From Streptococcus sp. Marseille-Q0941 (lineage in GTDB: Bacteria; Bacillota; Bacilli; Lactobacillales; Streptococcaceae), in assembly GCF_943736975.1 (NCBI RefSeq), contig NZ_CALSFO010000006.1:1-64000 (forward strand): a DNA stretch of 64,000 bases. Reading direction: 5' to 3'. The position numbers were made by a program, and so were the translations under genes. Positions 1 through 10,505 of this stretch are shown in pieces (the stretch's first letter is position 1; each line of letters starts with the position of its first letter). Below the pieces are notes generated by a model, which had not been told where the DNA came from, made no database searches, and saw nothing but the letters and a program-made list of their open reading frames with translations.

Positions 1-48
1 CGGAAGTAGTTGGGGGTTGCCCCCTGTGAGATATGGAAGTCGCTTAGC
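1..48 (+). rRNA. rrf: 5S rRNA, 3' end (partial)
   Basis: The first 48 bases match the 3' part of a streptococcal 5S rRNA: the GC-rich hairpin around 12-25 and the terminal GTCGCTTAGC. The rest of the rRNA operon lies to the left of the window. Five bases separate it from the first tRNA, as usual for an rRNA operon that continues into a tRNA cluster. Confidence 0.85.
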
Positions 49-52
49 TCTA

Positions 53-125
53 GGGAGTTTAGCTCAGCTGGGAGAGCATCTGCCTTACAAGCAGAGGGTC
101 AGCGGTTCGATCCCGTTAACTCCCA
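53..125 (+). tRNA. tRNA-Val (TAC)
   Basis: This 73-nt cloverleaf has acceptor stem GGGAGTT/AACTCCC, anticodon TAC at 86-88 and a TTCGATC T-loop. The 3' CCA is not encoded, as in most of this cluster. Confidence 0.95.
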
Positions 126-127
126 TA

Positions 128-200
128 GGTCCCGTAGTGTAGCGGTTATCACGTCGCCCTGTCACGGCGAAGATCGCGGGTTCGATTCCCGTCGGGACCG
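128..200 (+). tRNA. tRNA-Asp (GTC)
   Basis: 73-nt cloverleaf with acceptor GGTCCCG/CGGGACC, discriminator G and anticodon GTC in the loop CTGTCAC. Confidence 0.95.
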
Positions 201-218
201 TAATAACGAAAGTTATTT

Positions 219-291
219 GACTCGTTAGCTCAGTTGGTAGAGCAATTGACTTTTAATCAATGGGTCACTGGTTCGAGCCCAGTACGGGTCA
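219..291 (+). tRNA. tRNA-Lys (TTT)
   Basis: 73-nt cloverleaf with acceptor GACTCGT/ACGGGTC (a G-U pair allowed) and anticodon TTT in the loop CTTTTAA. Confidence 0.95.
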
Positions 292-296
292 TATTT

Positions 297-378
297 GCGG
301 GTTTGGCGGAATTGGCAGACGCACCAGATTTAGGATCTGGCGCTTAACGGCGTGGGGGTTCAAGTCCCTTAACCCGCA
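297..378 (+). tRNA. tRNA-Leu (TAG)
   Basis: 82-nt class II tRNA with acceptor GCGGGTT/AACCCGC, a long variable arm and anticodon TAG. Confidence 0.95.
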
Positions 379-390
379 TAATAGAAATTA

Positions 391-463
391 GCCGGCTTAG
401 CTCAGTTGGTAGAGCATCTGATTTGTAATCAGAGGGTCGCGTGTTCAAGTCATGTAGCCGGCA
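391..463 (+). tRNA. tRNA-Thr (TGT)
   Basis: 73-nt cloverleaf with acceptor GCCGGCT/AGCCGGC and anticodon TGT. Confidence 0.95.
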
Positions 464-489
464 TTTTTTTAATATAAACCAGAGTCGAT

Positions 490-561
490 GCGAACGTAGT
501 TCAGTGGTAGAACACCACCTTGCCAAGGTGGGGGTCGCGGGTTCGAATCCCGTCGTTCGCT
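490..561 (+). tRNA. tRNA-Gly (GCC)
   Basis: 72-nt cloverleaf with acceptor GCGAACG/CGTTCGC and anticodon GCC. Confidence 0.95.
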
Positions 562-568
562 TAGAGAG

Positions 569-654
569 GCCGGGGTGGCGGAACTGGCAGACGCACAGGA
601 CTTAAAATCCTGCGATTGGTAACGATCGTACCGGTTCGATTCCGGTCCTCGGCA
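569..654 (+). tRNA. tRNA-Leu (TAA)
   Basis: 86-nt class II tRNA with acceptor GCCGGGG/CCTCGGC, anticodon TAA and a long variable arm. Confidence 0.95.
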
Positions 655-661
655 TAAATGA

Positions 662-735
662 GCACCCTTAGCTCAACTGGATAGAGTACCTGACTACGAA
701 TCAGGCGGTTAGAGGTTCGACTCCTCTAGGGTGCA
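662..735 (+). tRNA. tRNA-Arg (ACG)
   Basis: 74-nt cloverleaf with acceptor GCACCCT/AGGGTGC and anticodon ACG. In this family A34 is expected to be read as inosine. Confidence 0.95.
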
Positions 736-749
736 TTAACAATTTAATT

Positions 750-823
750 CGGGAAGTAGCTCAGCTTGGTAGAGTACTTGGTTTGGGACCAAGGTGTCGC
801 AGGTTCGAATCCTGTCTTCCCGA
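750..823 (+). tRNA. tRNA-Pro (TGG)
   Basis: 74-nt cloverleaf with acceptor CGGGAAG/CTTCCCG and anticodon TGG. Confidence 0.95.
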
Positions 824-828
824 TTGAT

Positions 829-902
829 GGCGGTGTAGCTCAGCTGGCTAGAGCGTCCGGTTCATACCCGGGAGGTCGGGGGTTCGATCCCCTTCGCCGC
901 TA
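829..902 (+). tRNA. tRNA-Met (CAT), elongator
   Basis: 74-nt cloverleaf with anticodon CAT. The acceptor GGCGGTG/CGCCGCT ends in a G1-U72 wobble. It resembles the Bacillus elongator tRNA-Met and lacks the C1-A72 mismatch of the initiator. Its place between Pro and the next CAT tRNA matches the Bacillus order Pro-(Ala)-Met-Ile2-Ser-fMet. Confidence 0.85.
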
Positions 903-915
903 TAATGATCTTGTT

Positions 916-989
916 GGACCTTTAGCTCAGCTGGTTAGAGCTCTCGGCTCATAACCGAGTGGTCGTAGGTTCAAGTCCTACAAGGTCCA
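916..989 (+). tRNA. tRNA-Ile2 (CAT, probably lysidine-modified)
   Basis: 74-nt cloverleaf with anticodon CAT and acceptor GGACCTT/AAGGTCC. The C4-G69 and C5-G68 pairs are the kind TilS recognises on AUA-decoding tRNA-Ile, and cluster position agrees. An automatic annotation might call it tRNA-Met. Confidence 0.75.
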
Positions 990-999
990 TTGGAATGAT

Positions 1000-1089
1000 G
1001 GAGGATTACCCAAGTCCGGCTGAAGGGAACGGTCTTGAAAACCGTCAGGCGTGTAAAAGCGTGCGTGGGTTCGAATCCCACATCCTCCT
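1000..1089 (+). tRNA. tRNA-Ser (TGA)
   Basis: 90-nt class II tRNA with acceptor GGAGGAT/ATCCTCC, anticodon TGA and a long variable arm. The genomic discriminator base is T. Confidence 0.92.
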
Positions 1090-1103
1090 TTATTTATTAT
1101 TAA

Positions 1104-1177
<74 letters not shown>

Positions 1178-1181
1178 TATT

Positions 1182-1254
1182 GGCTCGGTAGCTCAGTTGG
1201 TAGAGCAATGGATTGAAGCTCCATGTGTCGGCGGTTCGATTCCGTCTCGCGCCA
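1182..1254 (+). tRNA. tRNA-Phe (GAA)
   Basis: 73-nt cloverleaf with anticodon GAA. The acceptor GGCTCGG/TCGCGCC has a U-C mismatch at 4:69; the remaining stems pair well. Confidence 0.92.
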
Positions 1255-1273
1255 TATTTTTATTTAGTTTCAT

Positions 1274-1344
1274 GCGGGTGTAGTTTAGTGGTAAAACTAC
1301 AGCCTTCCAAGCTGTTGTCGCGAGTTCGATTCTCGTCACCCGCT
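1274..1344 (+). tRNA. tRNA-Gly (TCC)
   Basis: 71-nt cloverleaf with acceptor GCGGGTG/CACCCGC and anticodon TCC. Confidence 0.95.
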
Positions 1345-1376
1345 TTGAACTTTGTTCAAGTACCAAGTTTTTACTT

Positions 1377-1450
<74 letters not shown>

Positions 1451-1456
1451 TTAATA

Positions 1457-1544
1457 GGAGAATTACTCAAGAGGCTGAAGAGGACGGTTTGCTAAATCGT
1501 TAGGTCGGGTAACCGGCGCAAGGGTTCGAATCCCTTATTCTCCG
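1457..1544 (+). tRNA. tRNA-Ser (GCT)
   Basis: 88-nt class II tRNA with acceptor GGAGAAT/ATTCTCC, discriminator G and anticodon GCT. It is the last gene of the cluster. Confidence 0.95.
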
Positions 1545-1549
1545 TAATT

Positions 1550-1573
1550 AAAGAGCTTTTTAGCTCTTTTTTT
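1550..1573 (+). terminator. Terminator of the rRNA/tRNA operon
   Basis: The stem AAAGAGCT/AGCTCTTT with a four-base loop is followed by a run of T, starting 6 bases after the last tRNA. Confidence 0.9.
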
Positions 1574-1683
1574 ATTTTGCTTTTACAATTTTATATTCTT
1601 TGGAATTTTAATGTTATACTAGTTTTATATAAGATAGTAAAGTATTTTTGATGTTGGTTGTATAATTTACTAGAACATAATTT

Positions 1684-2382
1684 ATGACAAAAGGTGTAAA
1701 GTCTCGTAGTATTTTTTATAGATTCATTTTATTTATAATAGTTTTGTTTTTTCTAGGTTTTAATCAAATTCTTGGCTGAGGATTTCAAACTATTACATTT
1801 TTTGATTACGCTTTTAGTTTTGATCAAACACGGTTGGTGTATTGCCTTCTTTTTTTAATTTTAGTTGGCATAAATTTTCTTTTTCCTTGGAAATTTTATA
1901 TTTTACAGGATGGGATTTACCTTAGAAGATTAAATTTATTTGTTCCTTGGAGTGATATTAGTGGAGTCTCCAATGTTTGGATTAACAAAGCAAGTAATTT
2001 TAGCAGAGGACTTATTTTTTATAATCATAAATGTTTAGTTTTCTATCGTCATGACTACAAGCCGATTTGAATCTATAATACTTCCTTATTAGTTTTATTT
2101 CTTGTCAAATTCTTTAATCCTCAGATTAAAACGAATACCATGTCAGCTAGTTTTGCTACGGGTTTAAATATTCTATTAAATGCTACAATTTTCTTTTATT
2201 TTTAGTTTCTTGAGTTAAAGGATCTTAGTTTTAGTTCTTTTTTACTTTTTTTCTTCCTCTACCTTATAAAAGTATTTATCATTCCTTTATGGTTGGTTTA
2301 TAGTCAAAATCGTAAGTACGGTCCTTATTTAGCTCATTGTACTATCTATAAGAAGAATGATTCTGATGTGATTCATTTTTAA
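1684..2382 (+). pseudogene. Decayed gene for a ~230-residue multi-spanning membrane protein
   Basis: One reading frame can be followed from ATG 1684 to TAA 2380-2382. It is broken by three in-frame stops: TGA at 1777-1779, TGA at 2068-2070 and TAG at 2203-2205. No frameshift is needed. The conceptual product of about 232 residues has hydrophobic stretches near both ends and in the middle, with a polar stretch after residue ~75 (from 'YILQDGIYLRRL' to 'CLVFYRHDY') that resembles a small membrane-associated PH-like/YcxB-type domain; this comparison is weak. The region is AT-rich and no Shine-Dalgarno is visible before 1684. The longest uninterrupted piece, 1834-2070, is not a convincing gene. 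I do not recognise the family. Confidence 0.6.
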
Positions 2383-2398
2383 TTTAATAAAATGATGG

Positions 2399-2426
2399 CT
2401 TTCTACTTTTTAGTAGGAAGTTTTTT
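2399..2426 (+). terminator. Terminator-like hairpin after the decayed gene
   Basis: A 9-bp stem (2399-2407 with 2412-2420, one G-U pair) has a four-base loop and is followed by six T. It isolates the marR promoter from upstream reading. Confidence 0.8.
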
Positions 2427-2447
2427 GTTATTTCTATATCGAAATAG

Positions 2448-2476
2448 TTGACAGATGTAATCGAAAATATTACAAT
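2448..2476 (+). promoter_or_regulatory. marR operon promoter with overlapping palindromic operator
   Basis: TTGACA (2448-2453), 17 bases, TACAAT (2471-2476). The inverted repeat TGTAAT-N7-ATTACA (2456-2474) covers the spacer and most of the -10 box, so a bound repressor would block RNA polymerase. Autoregulation by the MarR protein encoded just downstream is the likely reading. The operator assignment is inferred. Confidence 0.75.
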
Positions 2477-2516
2477 TAGCGGTATAAAGTTCCATATAGA
2501 AGAAAAAGGAGGCGGA

Positions 2517-2966
2517 ATGGATAAGATGATAGGGGGCTACCAAGCTCTACAGATACGTTTGTTAAATGGGCGTATCTTTCAAAAACTCTTGAGCAAGGAA
2601 CCAGATGTTCAATACCGGAGTGAACAAGGAAAAATTTTAACAGTCCTTTGGCAAAAAGAAGATGGTCGGGCAACTGCTACGGATATCGCTCTTGCTTCAG
2701 GGTTAGCTAACAATACTCTAACCAGCATGATTAAGAAGTTAGAAGATCAGGGATTGGTTACTGTAAAACCTTGCACTCAAGATAAACGAAGAAAATTTGT
2801 TGGTTTGACCGAATTGGGTTGGGCGCAAAAAGAAAATGGAGACCGTGTTAGTAAAGAGTTAGGTGAAATTTTCTACCAAGGCTTTTCGGATCAAGAAATC
2901 CAAGAATTTGAGGCCTATCAAGAGCGTATTATCTCAAACCTAAAAGCTAAAGAAAATGAACTATAG
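2517..2966 (+). CDS. MarR-family transcriptional regulator
   Basis: 149 residues, the usual MarR length. It forms a winged helix: recognition helices near residues 50-80 (ATDIALASGLANNTLTSMIKKLE), then the wing with DKRRKFVGLT, where the D-x-R motif contacts DNA. The start at 2517 is chosen because AAAGGAGG sits at 2505-2512; an in-frame TTG at 2448 lies on the -35 box and cannot be used. The gene begins a run with an NmrA-like oxidoreductase and an ABC importer, so it probably senses a small ligand or thiol/redox stress and represses this operon. One cysteine (in KPCTQDK) could be a redox sensor; that is speculation. Family assignment is firm, ligand unknown. Confidence 0.88.
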   Translation: MDKMIGGYQALQIRLLNGRIFQKLLSKEPDVQYRSEQGKILTVLWQKEDGRATATDIALASGLANNTLTSMIKKLEDQGLVTVKPCTQDKRRKFVGLTELGWAQKENGDRVSKELGEIFYQGFSDQEIQEFEAYQERIISNLKAKENEL

Positions 2967-2977
2967 TAGAAGGGAAA

Positions 2978-3830
2978 ATGATGATGATTGGAATAACAGG
3001 TGTAACAGGGAAATTAGGTTCTTATGTAGCTGTTCTTGTCGATAAGAAAGGAATTGCTTCTATCCATCTGGCAAGAAGCCCAGAGCGTGCAAAAGTCTAT
3101 GCGTCTGCGGAAATTCGTCAGATGGTGTATGCCAATACTCCAGATGTGGTTGAGGCCTTAAAGGGGATTGATGTCTTGTTGATGGTATCTGCACGCGAAA
3201 ATCCAGAGCGTGTGAAGGAACATAAGAGTTTTTTAGATGCCGCAAAGCTAGCAGGGGTCCAGCATATCGTCTATACCTCCTTTTATGGGGCAGATGAGAA
3301 GGCAACGTTTACCTTGTCTCGCGATCATGCCCAGACGGAAGCCTATATCAAGGACTTAGGGTTCACCTACACGTTTCTAAGAGATAATTTTTACTTGGAT
3401 TTCTTGATTGATATGGCGCTTGAGAATGGAGAAATTCGTGGTCCGGCTGGCAGTGGCCTTGTATCAGCTGTCGCCCGAAAGGATACTTCTAGGGTTGCAG
3501 CAGAAATTCTATTAAATCCTAAGGAATGGGAAAATCAAACCTTGAATCTAACAGGACCAGAGGATCTTTCCATGAAAGAGATTACGACACTCCTTTCAAA
3601 AGCAACCAAACAACTAATCACGTATGTAGATGAATCACTAGAAGAAGCCTATGAGTCACGGAAAAAATGGCCAGCACAAACTTGGGAGTACGATGCCTGG
3701 GTCACTACCTATACCGCTATCAAGCTTGGGGAACAAGCTGGGGTTTCAACAGATGTCGAAAAAGTCCTAGGGCATCCAGCAAGTAGCCTATTGGATATTC
3801 TTAGAGACAGAAAACTTATTGAGGAAGAAC

Positions 3831-3838
<8 letters not shown>
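2978..3838 (+). CDS. NmrA/QorB-like NAD(P)-binding oxidoreductase
   Basis: 286 residues. The N-terminal Rossmann motif GITGVTGKLGSYV (residues 5-17) binds NAD(P). The middle part (VQHIVYTSFYGAD, then DHAQTEAYIKDLGFTYTFLRDNFY) is typical of the atypical short-chain dehydrogenases NmrA and QorB, which reduce quinones or sense the redox state of NADP. No YxxxK catalytic pair of classical SDRs is apparent. Three ATG codons lie in tandem at 2978, 2981 and 2984. It follows marR by 11 bases and overlaps the ATPase gene by 8, so one mRNA is likely. The substrate is unknown. Confidence 0.82.
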
Positions 3839-6072
<2,234 letters not shown>

Positions 6073-6098
6073 AAGCAGAATAGACTTTATACTAACAT

Positions 6099-6133
6099 AA
6101 AACCCATCTTTCTTTTTAGATAAGATGGGTTTT
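6099..6133. terminator. Bidirectional terminator between egtU and the small membrane gene
   Basis: The stem AAAACCCATCTT/AAGATGGGTTTT (6099-6110 with 6122-6133) lies between two converging genes, with A and T runs on either side so it can act for both. Confidence 0.85.
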
Positions 6134-6136
6134 GTA

Positions 6137-6469
6137 TTAAATCAAAATGAGCATGAGTGTTAACAAGATGGCTAGTGAAATTCTGATGATATGGTGAAAC
6201 TTTTTAAAGTTGCCTTTCTGTTTGTCATTCCAATAGGCTCCGTAACAAATCTGCCCACAGCCAATCAGCCAAAGAAATAACGCTACAATCGGCAAAAAGA
6301 AGTAGAGGATGAGAGATAAGGTCGCAAGGCTACTTCCGATAAGGAGAAGCCGATTTCCTAGAGTGTCCATGCCCTTTCTTAATTCTGAAAGACTAGCCAA
6401 TAAATGAAGAAGAGGAAAAGCAAGAAGTAAGAAGGCTATCAAAATAGCAAGAATAATAACGAAGTTCAT
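6137..6469 (-). CDS. Small three-to-four-span membrane protein of unknown function
   Basis: 110 residues with hydrophobic segments at about 2-26, 41-70 and 92-110, and a basic loop NDKQKGNFKKFHH near 82-94. No catalytic motif is recognised. It lies 32 bases downstream of sczA on the same strand, so both may be on one transcript. A gene of this kind occupies the same place beside sczA in pneumococcus, as I recall. The function is unknown; a role in metal handling would be guesswork. Confidence 0.7.
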   Translation of the reverse strand: MNFVIILAILIAFLLLAFPLLHLLASLSELRKGMDTLGNRLLLIGSSLATLSLILYFFLPIVALFLWLIGCGQICYGAYWNDKQKGNFKKFHHIIRISLAILLTLMLILI

Positions 6470-6501
6470 AAGATTTCCTTTCTAGCTAGAACAATGATGA
6501 T

Positions 6502-7047
6502 TTATTTTTGTTTACTTGTCATCTCCATTACCTCAAGGTAAAATCTTACCACTTGGTCTTCTGTATAGGTTTGCCCTTTTTTAAGCCACCAGGTTAGAGT
6601 CTCGATAAAGTTCGTCACAACAAAATGCTGGAGGTAGGAGGCTGGAATAGTTGGATAGGCTTCTTGCAAGTCATCCGCTACCATGGGGTAAACCTGGCGT
6701 TCGAGCTCCTTGTGTAGTTGGCGGAGAAAGTAGTCGTTTTTGGAAAAAAGAAGACTGGTGACATGGTCCTGGTTTTTTTGAAAATGTAAAAAGATATGTG
6801 CGAGGTAGTCTTCTGTAGTCAAGTGTTCTTCCCTTTCAAAGAGATGGTGAAAGAGCTGTTGGCAGAGCTCATCCAGTAGTAACTCCTTGCTTTCATAATG
6901 ACTGTAAAAGGTGGAACGCCCTACATCATCAAGGTCAATAATCTCCTGAACCGTGATAGACTCATAATCTTTTTGATTTAGTAATTGTAAAAAAGCGGCA
7001 TAGATAGCTTTTCGAGTCTTGGTAATACGACGATCTTGAGTAGTCAT
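6502..7047 (-). CDS. sczA: TetR-family zinc-responsive regulator SczA
   Basis: 181 residues. The N-terminal TetR helix-turn-helix (residues ~8-55) contains ITVQEIIDLDDVGRSTFYSHYESKE-type sequence; the C-terminal part binds ligand. It is divergent from czcD, which the pneumococcal SczA activates when zinc is high. His and Glu residues around 68-75 (HHLFEREEHL) could be zinc ligands. The 55-bp gap to czcD holds a perfect palindrome. The assignment rests on family, length and position next to czcD. Confidence 0.85.
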   Translation of the reverse strand: MTTQDRRITKTRKAIYAAFLQLLNQKDYESITVQEIIDLDDVGRSTFYSHYESKELLLDELCQQLFHHLFEREEHLTTEDYLAHIFLHFQKNQDHVTSLLFSKNDYFLRQLHKELERQVYPMVADDLQEAYPTIPASYLQHFVVTNFIETLTWWLKKGQTYTEDQVVRFYLEVMEMTSKQK

Positions 7048-7055
7048 ATGGACAA

Positions 7056-7084
7056 TTTGAACAAGATGTTCATGAATCTATTAT
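7056..7084 (+). promoter_or_regulatory. czcD promoter with a candidate SczA operator
   Basis: TTTGAA (7056-7061), 17 bases, TATTAT (7079-7084). The perfect palindrome TGAACA-AGA-TGTTCA (7058-7072) overlaps the -35 box and sits between the two divergent genes, as expected for SczA control of both. The protein-site pairing is inferred. Confidence 0.7.
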
Positions 7085-7102
7085 ATCAAAGGATTAAGTA
7101 TT

Positions 7103-8005
7103 ATGAAGACAAAACGTGCTGTTTGGTTAGCTTTTTTCTTAAACTTGTGTTATGCCATTGTCGAGTTTATCGCTGGTGGAGTATTTGGCTCTAGTGCGGT
7201 TCTTGCTGACTCAGTCCATGACTTAGGAGATGCGGTTGCAATTCGGGTATCAGCTGTTCTAGAAACAATCTCCAATCGTAAAGAGGATAGTCAGTACACC
7301 TTGGGATACAAACGATTTAGCCTTCTAGGAGCTTTGATTACGGCTGTGATTTTGATGACAGGATCTGTTTTTGTCATTTTGGAAAATCTAACGAAACTAT
7401 TTCATCCCCAACCTGTCAATGATGAGGGAATTCTCTGGCTAGGAATCATTGCGGTTACGATCAATGTGCTAGCAAGTTTAGTGGTTCGTAATGGAAAAAC
7501 AAAGAACGAGTCGATTCTTAGCCTACATTTTCTGGAAGATACCCTTGGTTGGATCGCCGTCATCCTGATGGCCATTATTCTCCGATTTACGGATTGGTAT
7601 ATCTTAGATCCTCTCTTGTCGCTTGTCATTTCCTTCTTTATCTTGTCAAAAGCCATTCCACGTTTTTGGTCTACGCTAAAGATTTTCTTGGATGCTGTAC
7701 CAGAAGGAGTGGATATCAAGAAGATCAAGAGTGATTTGGAGCAATTGGAGTATGTAGCCAGTGTGAATCAGCTGAACCTTTGGACCATGGATGGTTTGGA
7801 GAAAAATGCCATTATTCACGTTTGTCTGGAGCATGTCAAGCATATGGAAGTTTGCAAAGAATCCATTCGAGACTTGCTCAAAGAGACGGGCTTTCAAAAT
7901 GTTACCATTGAAGTAGATGAAGACTTAGCAACCCACCGAGCCCATAAGTGTAACATCGAAGAGCTGGAAGCTAGTCAAAGTCATGGACATGATCATCGTC
8001 ATTGA
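7103..8005 (+). CDS. czcD: Zinc-exporting cation diffusion facilitator CzcD
   Basis: 300 residues with about six membrane spans. The transport site is visible as D36, H39, D40 and D43 in the second span (LADSVHDLGD) and H142/D146 in the fifth (HFLEDTLGW). The cytoplasmic C-terminal domain (from ~205) ends in a His-rich tail, SHGHDHRH, that can bind zinc. The pump is expected to exchange Zn2+ for protons at the plasma membrane. AAAGGA precedes the ATG. It is divergent from its regulator sczA. Confidence 0.93.
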   Translation: MKTKRAVWLAFFLNLCYAIVEFIAGGVFGSSAVLADSVHDLGDAVAIRVSAVLETISNRKEDSQYTLGYKRFSLLGALITAVILMTGSVFVILENLTKLFHPQPVNDEGILWLGIIAVTINVLASLVVRNGKTKNESILSLHFLEDTLGWIAVILMAIILRFTDWYILDPLLSLVISFFILSKAIPRFWSTLKIFLDAVPEGVDIKKIKSDLEQLEYVASVNQLNLWTMDGLEKNAIIHVCLEHVKHMEVCKESIRDLLKETGFQNVTIEVDEDLATHRAHKCNIEELEASQSHGHDHRH

Positions 8006-8031
8006 TGAGGCGTAGTATAAGTGAGCGAAAG

Positions 8032-8056
8032 CTTCATAAAAAGTGTATACTTGAAG
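8032..8056. promoter_or_regulatory. Imperfect inverted repeat upstream of the alcohol dehydrogenase gene
   Basis: CTTCA (8032-8036) and TGAAG (8052-8056) flank a centre that includes GTATAC and a possible -10 box TATACT (8046-8051). It could be an operator for a MerR-type regulator such as NmlR, but no good -35 box is visible. Confidence 0.35.
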
Positions 8057-8081
8057 TAGTTATATACAGAGAGGAAATTTT

Positions 8082-9119
8082 ATGAAATCAGCAGTCTATA
8101 AAAAAGCAGGTCAGGTCGGTATCGAAGAGGTTAAGCGTCCAAGTATTCAAGAAGCAGATGATGTGATTATCCGTGTGGTTCGTGCTTGCGTTTGTGGTTC
8201 AGATCTTTGGAGTTACCGCAATCCAGATATTAAAGAGGGTCACAAAAATAGTGGACACGAAGCGATTGGAATCGTTGAAGAAATTGGAGAAGCCATTACA
8301 ACGGTCAAGCCCGGTGATTTTGTCATTGCCCCTTTCACACATGGTTGTGGCCAGTGTGATGCCTGTCGTTCGGGCTTTGATGGTTCTTGTGACCGACACA
8401 TTGATAACAACTTTTCTGGTGGTGTACAAGCTGAGTATATCCGTTTCCACTTTGCCAACTGGGCACTTGTCAAAATACCTGGACAACCGTCTGACTACAC
8501 AGAAGGAATGCTTAAGTCTCTCTTGACTCTGGCTGATGTCATGCCGACAGGCTATCATGCAGCGCGTGTGGCTCATGTGAAACCAGGAGATAAAGTTGTC
8601 GTTATTGGCGATGGAGCTGTTGGCCAATGTGCTGTTATCGCAGCTAAGATGCGAGGAGCATCACAAATTGTCCTTATGAGTCGTCATGAAGACCGTCAAC
8701 AAATGGCCTTGGAGTCAGGTGCGACAGCTGTGGTAGCTGAGCGAGGAGAAGAAGGGATTGCCAAGGTGCGTGAAATCCTCGGAGGAGGAGCAGATGCAGC
8801 ACTTGAGTGTGTTGGTACTGAGGCGGCTGTTGAGCAGGCTCTGGGTGTCCTTCATAATGGCGGTCGTATGGGTATTGTTGGTGTGCCTCACTACAATAAT
8901 CGTGCCCTTGGATCGACCTTTGCCCAAAACCTTTCCGTGGCAGGTGGAGCAGCCTCTGCGACAACATACGATAAGCAATTCTTGCTGAAAGTAGTTCTTG
9001 ATGGTGATATCAATCCAGGCCGTGTCTTTACCACAAGTTATAAATTGAAAGATATCGACCAAGCTTATAAGGATATGGATGAACGTAAGACCATTAAATC
9101 TATGATTGTGATGGATTAA
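8082..9119 (+). CDS. Zinc-dependent medium-chain alcohol dehydrogenase
   Basis: 345 residues. Catalytic zinc ligands are C38 and the H59-E60 pair (GHE). Structural zinc ligands are C89, C92, C95 and C103, in CGQCDACRSGFDGSC. The Rossmann motif VVVIGDGAVGQCAV lies near 172-185. The pneumococcal homologue, adhC, is activated by NmlR and linked to carbonyl or nitrosative stress. Here it stands alone 76 bases after czcD, with GAGAGGAAA as ribosome site and no nmlR. The alcohol or aldehyde it acts on cannot be read from the sequence. Confidence 0.88.
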   Translation: MKSAVYKKAGQVGIEEVKRPSIQEADDVIIRVVRACVCGSDLWSYRNPDIKEGHKNSGHEAIGIVEEIGEAITTVKPGDFVIAPFTHGCGQCDACRSGFDGSCDRHIDNNFSGGVQAEYIRFHFANWALVKIPGQPSDYTEGMLKSLLTLADVMPTGYHAARVAHVKPGDKVVVIGDGAVGQCAVIAAKMRGASQIVLMSRHEDRQQMALESGATAVVAERGEEGIAKVREILGGGADAALECVGTEAAVEQALGVLHNGGRMGIVGVPHYNNRALGSTFAQNLSVAGGAASATTYDKQFLLKVVLDGDINPGRVFTTSYKLKDIDQAYKDMDERKTIKSMIVMD

Positions 9120-9269
9120 TACTCTTCAAAAATCTCTTCAAACCACGTTAGCTTCGTCTTGGATTATATATGTGACTGACTTCGTCAGTCTTATCTACAA
9201 CCTCAAAGCAGTGCTTTGAGCAGCCTGCAGCTCGCTTCCTTGTTTGCTCTTTGATTTTCATTGAGTATA
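9120..9269 (+). repeat. BOX element (boxA-boxB-boxC, one B module)
   Basis: About 150 bp with the pneumococcal BOX ends: TACTCTTC at the left and the TTTGATTTTCATTGAGTA end at the right. The boxB core contains the TGACTTCGTCA palindrome and the stem formed by CTCAAAGCA/TGCTTTGAG. It begins one base after the adh stop codon. Confidence 0.88.
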
Positions 9270-9276
9270 AAAAAGA

Positions 9277-9318
9277 AAATCCTAATAGAGAACTGAGAAG
9301 CTCTTATTAGGATTTTTT
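9277..9318. terminator. Bidirectional terminator between adh/BOX and galR
   Basis: A long stem formed by AAATCCTAATAGAG and CTCTTATTAGGATT with flanking A and T runs. It can end galR transcripts on the minus strand and read-through from adh on the plus strand. Confidence 0.85.
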
Positions 9319-9335
9319 GTATTCAACTCTTGTAC

Positions 9336-10382
<1,047 letters not shown>

Positions 10383-10416
10383 TTACTCATAGTTTAGTAA
10401 AATATCGGTAAAAATG

Positions 10417-10445
10417 TTGACCAAAGCAAAACCCTTGGGTACAAT
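10417..10445 (+). promoter_or_regulatory. galK promoter
   Basis: TTGACC (10417-10422), 17 bases, TACAAT (10440-10445). The expected start of transcription is near 10452, inside the candidate cre site. Confidence 0.8.
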
Positions 10446-10447
10446 AG

Positions 10448-10463
10448 AAGAAAACGATTACAA
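10448..10463 (+). promoter_or_regulatory. Candidate CcpA cre site at the galK start of transcription
   Basis: AAGAAAACGATTACAA matches the consensus WTGNNARCGNWWWCAW at all fixed positions but one (T to A at the second). Its place at about +1 fits carbon catabolite repression. Confidence 0.65.
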
Positions 10464-10479
10464 GGTAAACTTTTTTACC
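10464..10479 (+). promoter_or_regulatory. Candidate GalR operator
   Basis: GGTAAA-CTTT-TTTACC is a perfect inverted repeat just downstream of the cre site and about 26 bases before the galK start codon. A second GTAAAA-rich stretch at 10397-10414 could be another half-site. Confidence 0.6.
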
Positions 10480-10505
10480 TGACAAATTGTCAAAGGAGAA
10501 TTCAT

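Noticed and set aside
10..954. Short open frames over the 5S/tRNA cluster
   Set aside because: They are covered by well-folded tRNA genes.
2448..2516. Upstream extension of the MarR gene to 2448
   Set aside because: The extra codons lie on the -35/-10 boxes and operator; ATG 2517 has a strong ribosome site.
10393..10416. Second GalR operator at the GTAAAA repeats
   Set aside because: The half-sites are direct rather than inverted and AT-rich; the support is too weak to list separately.
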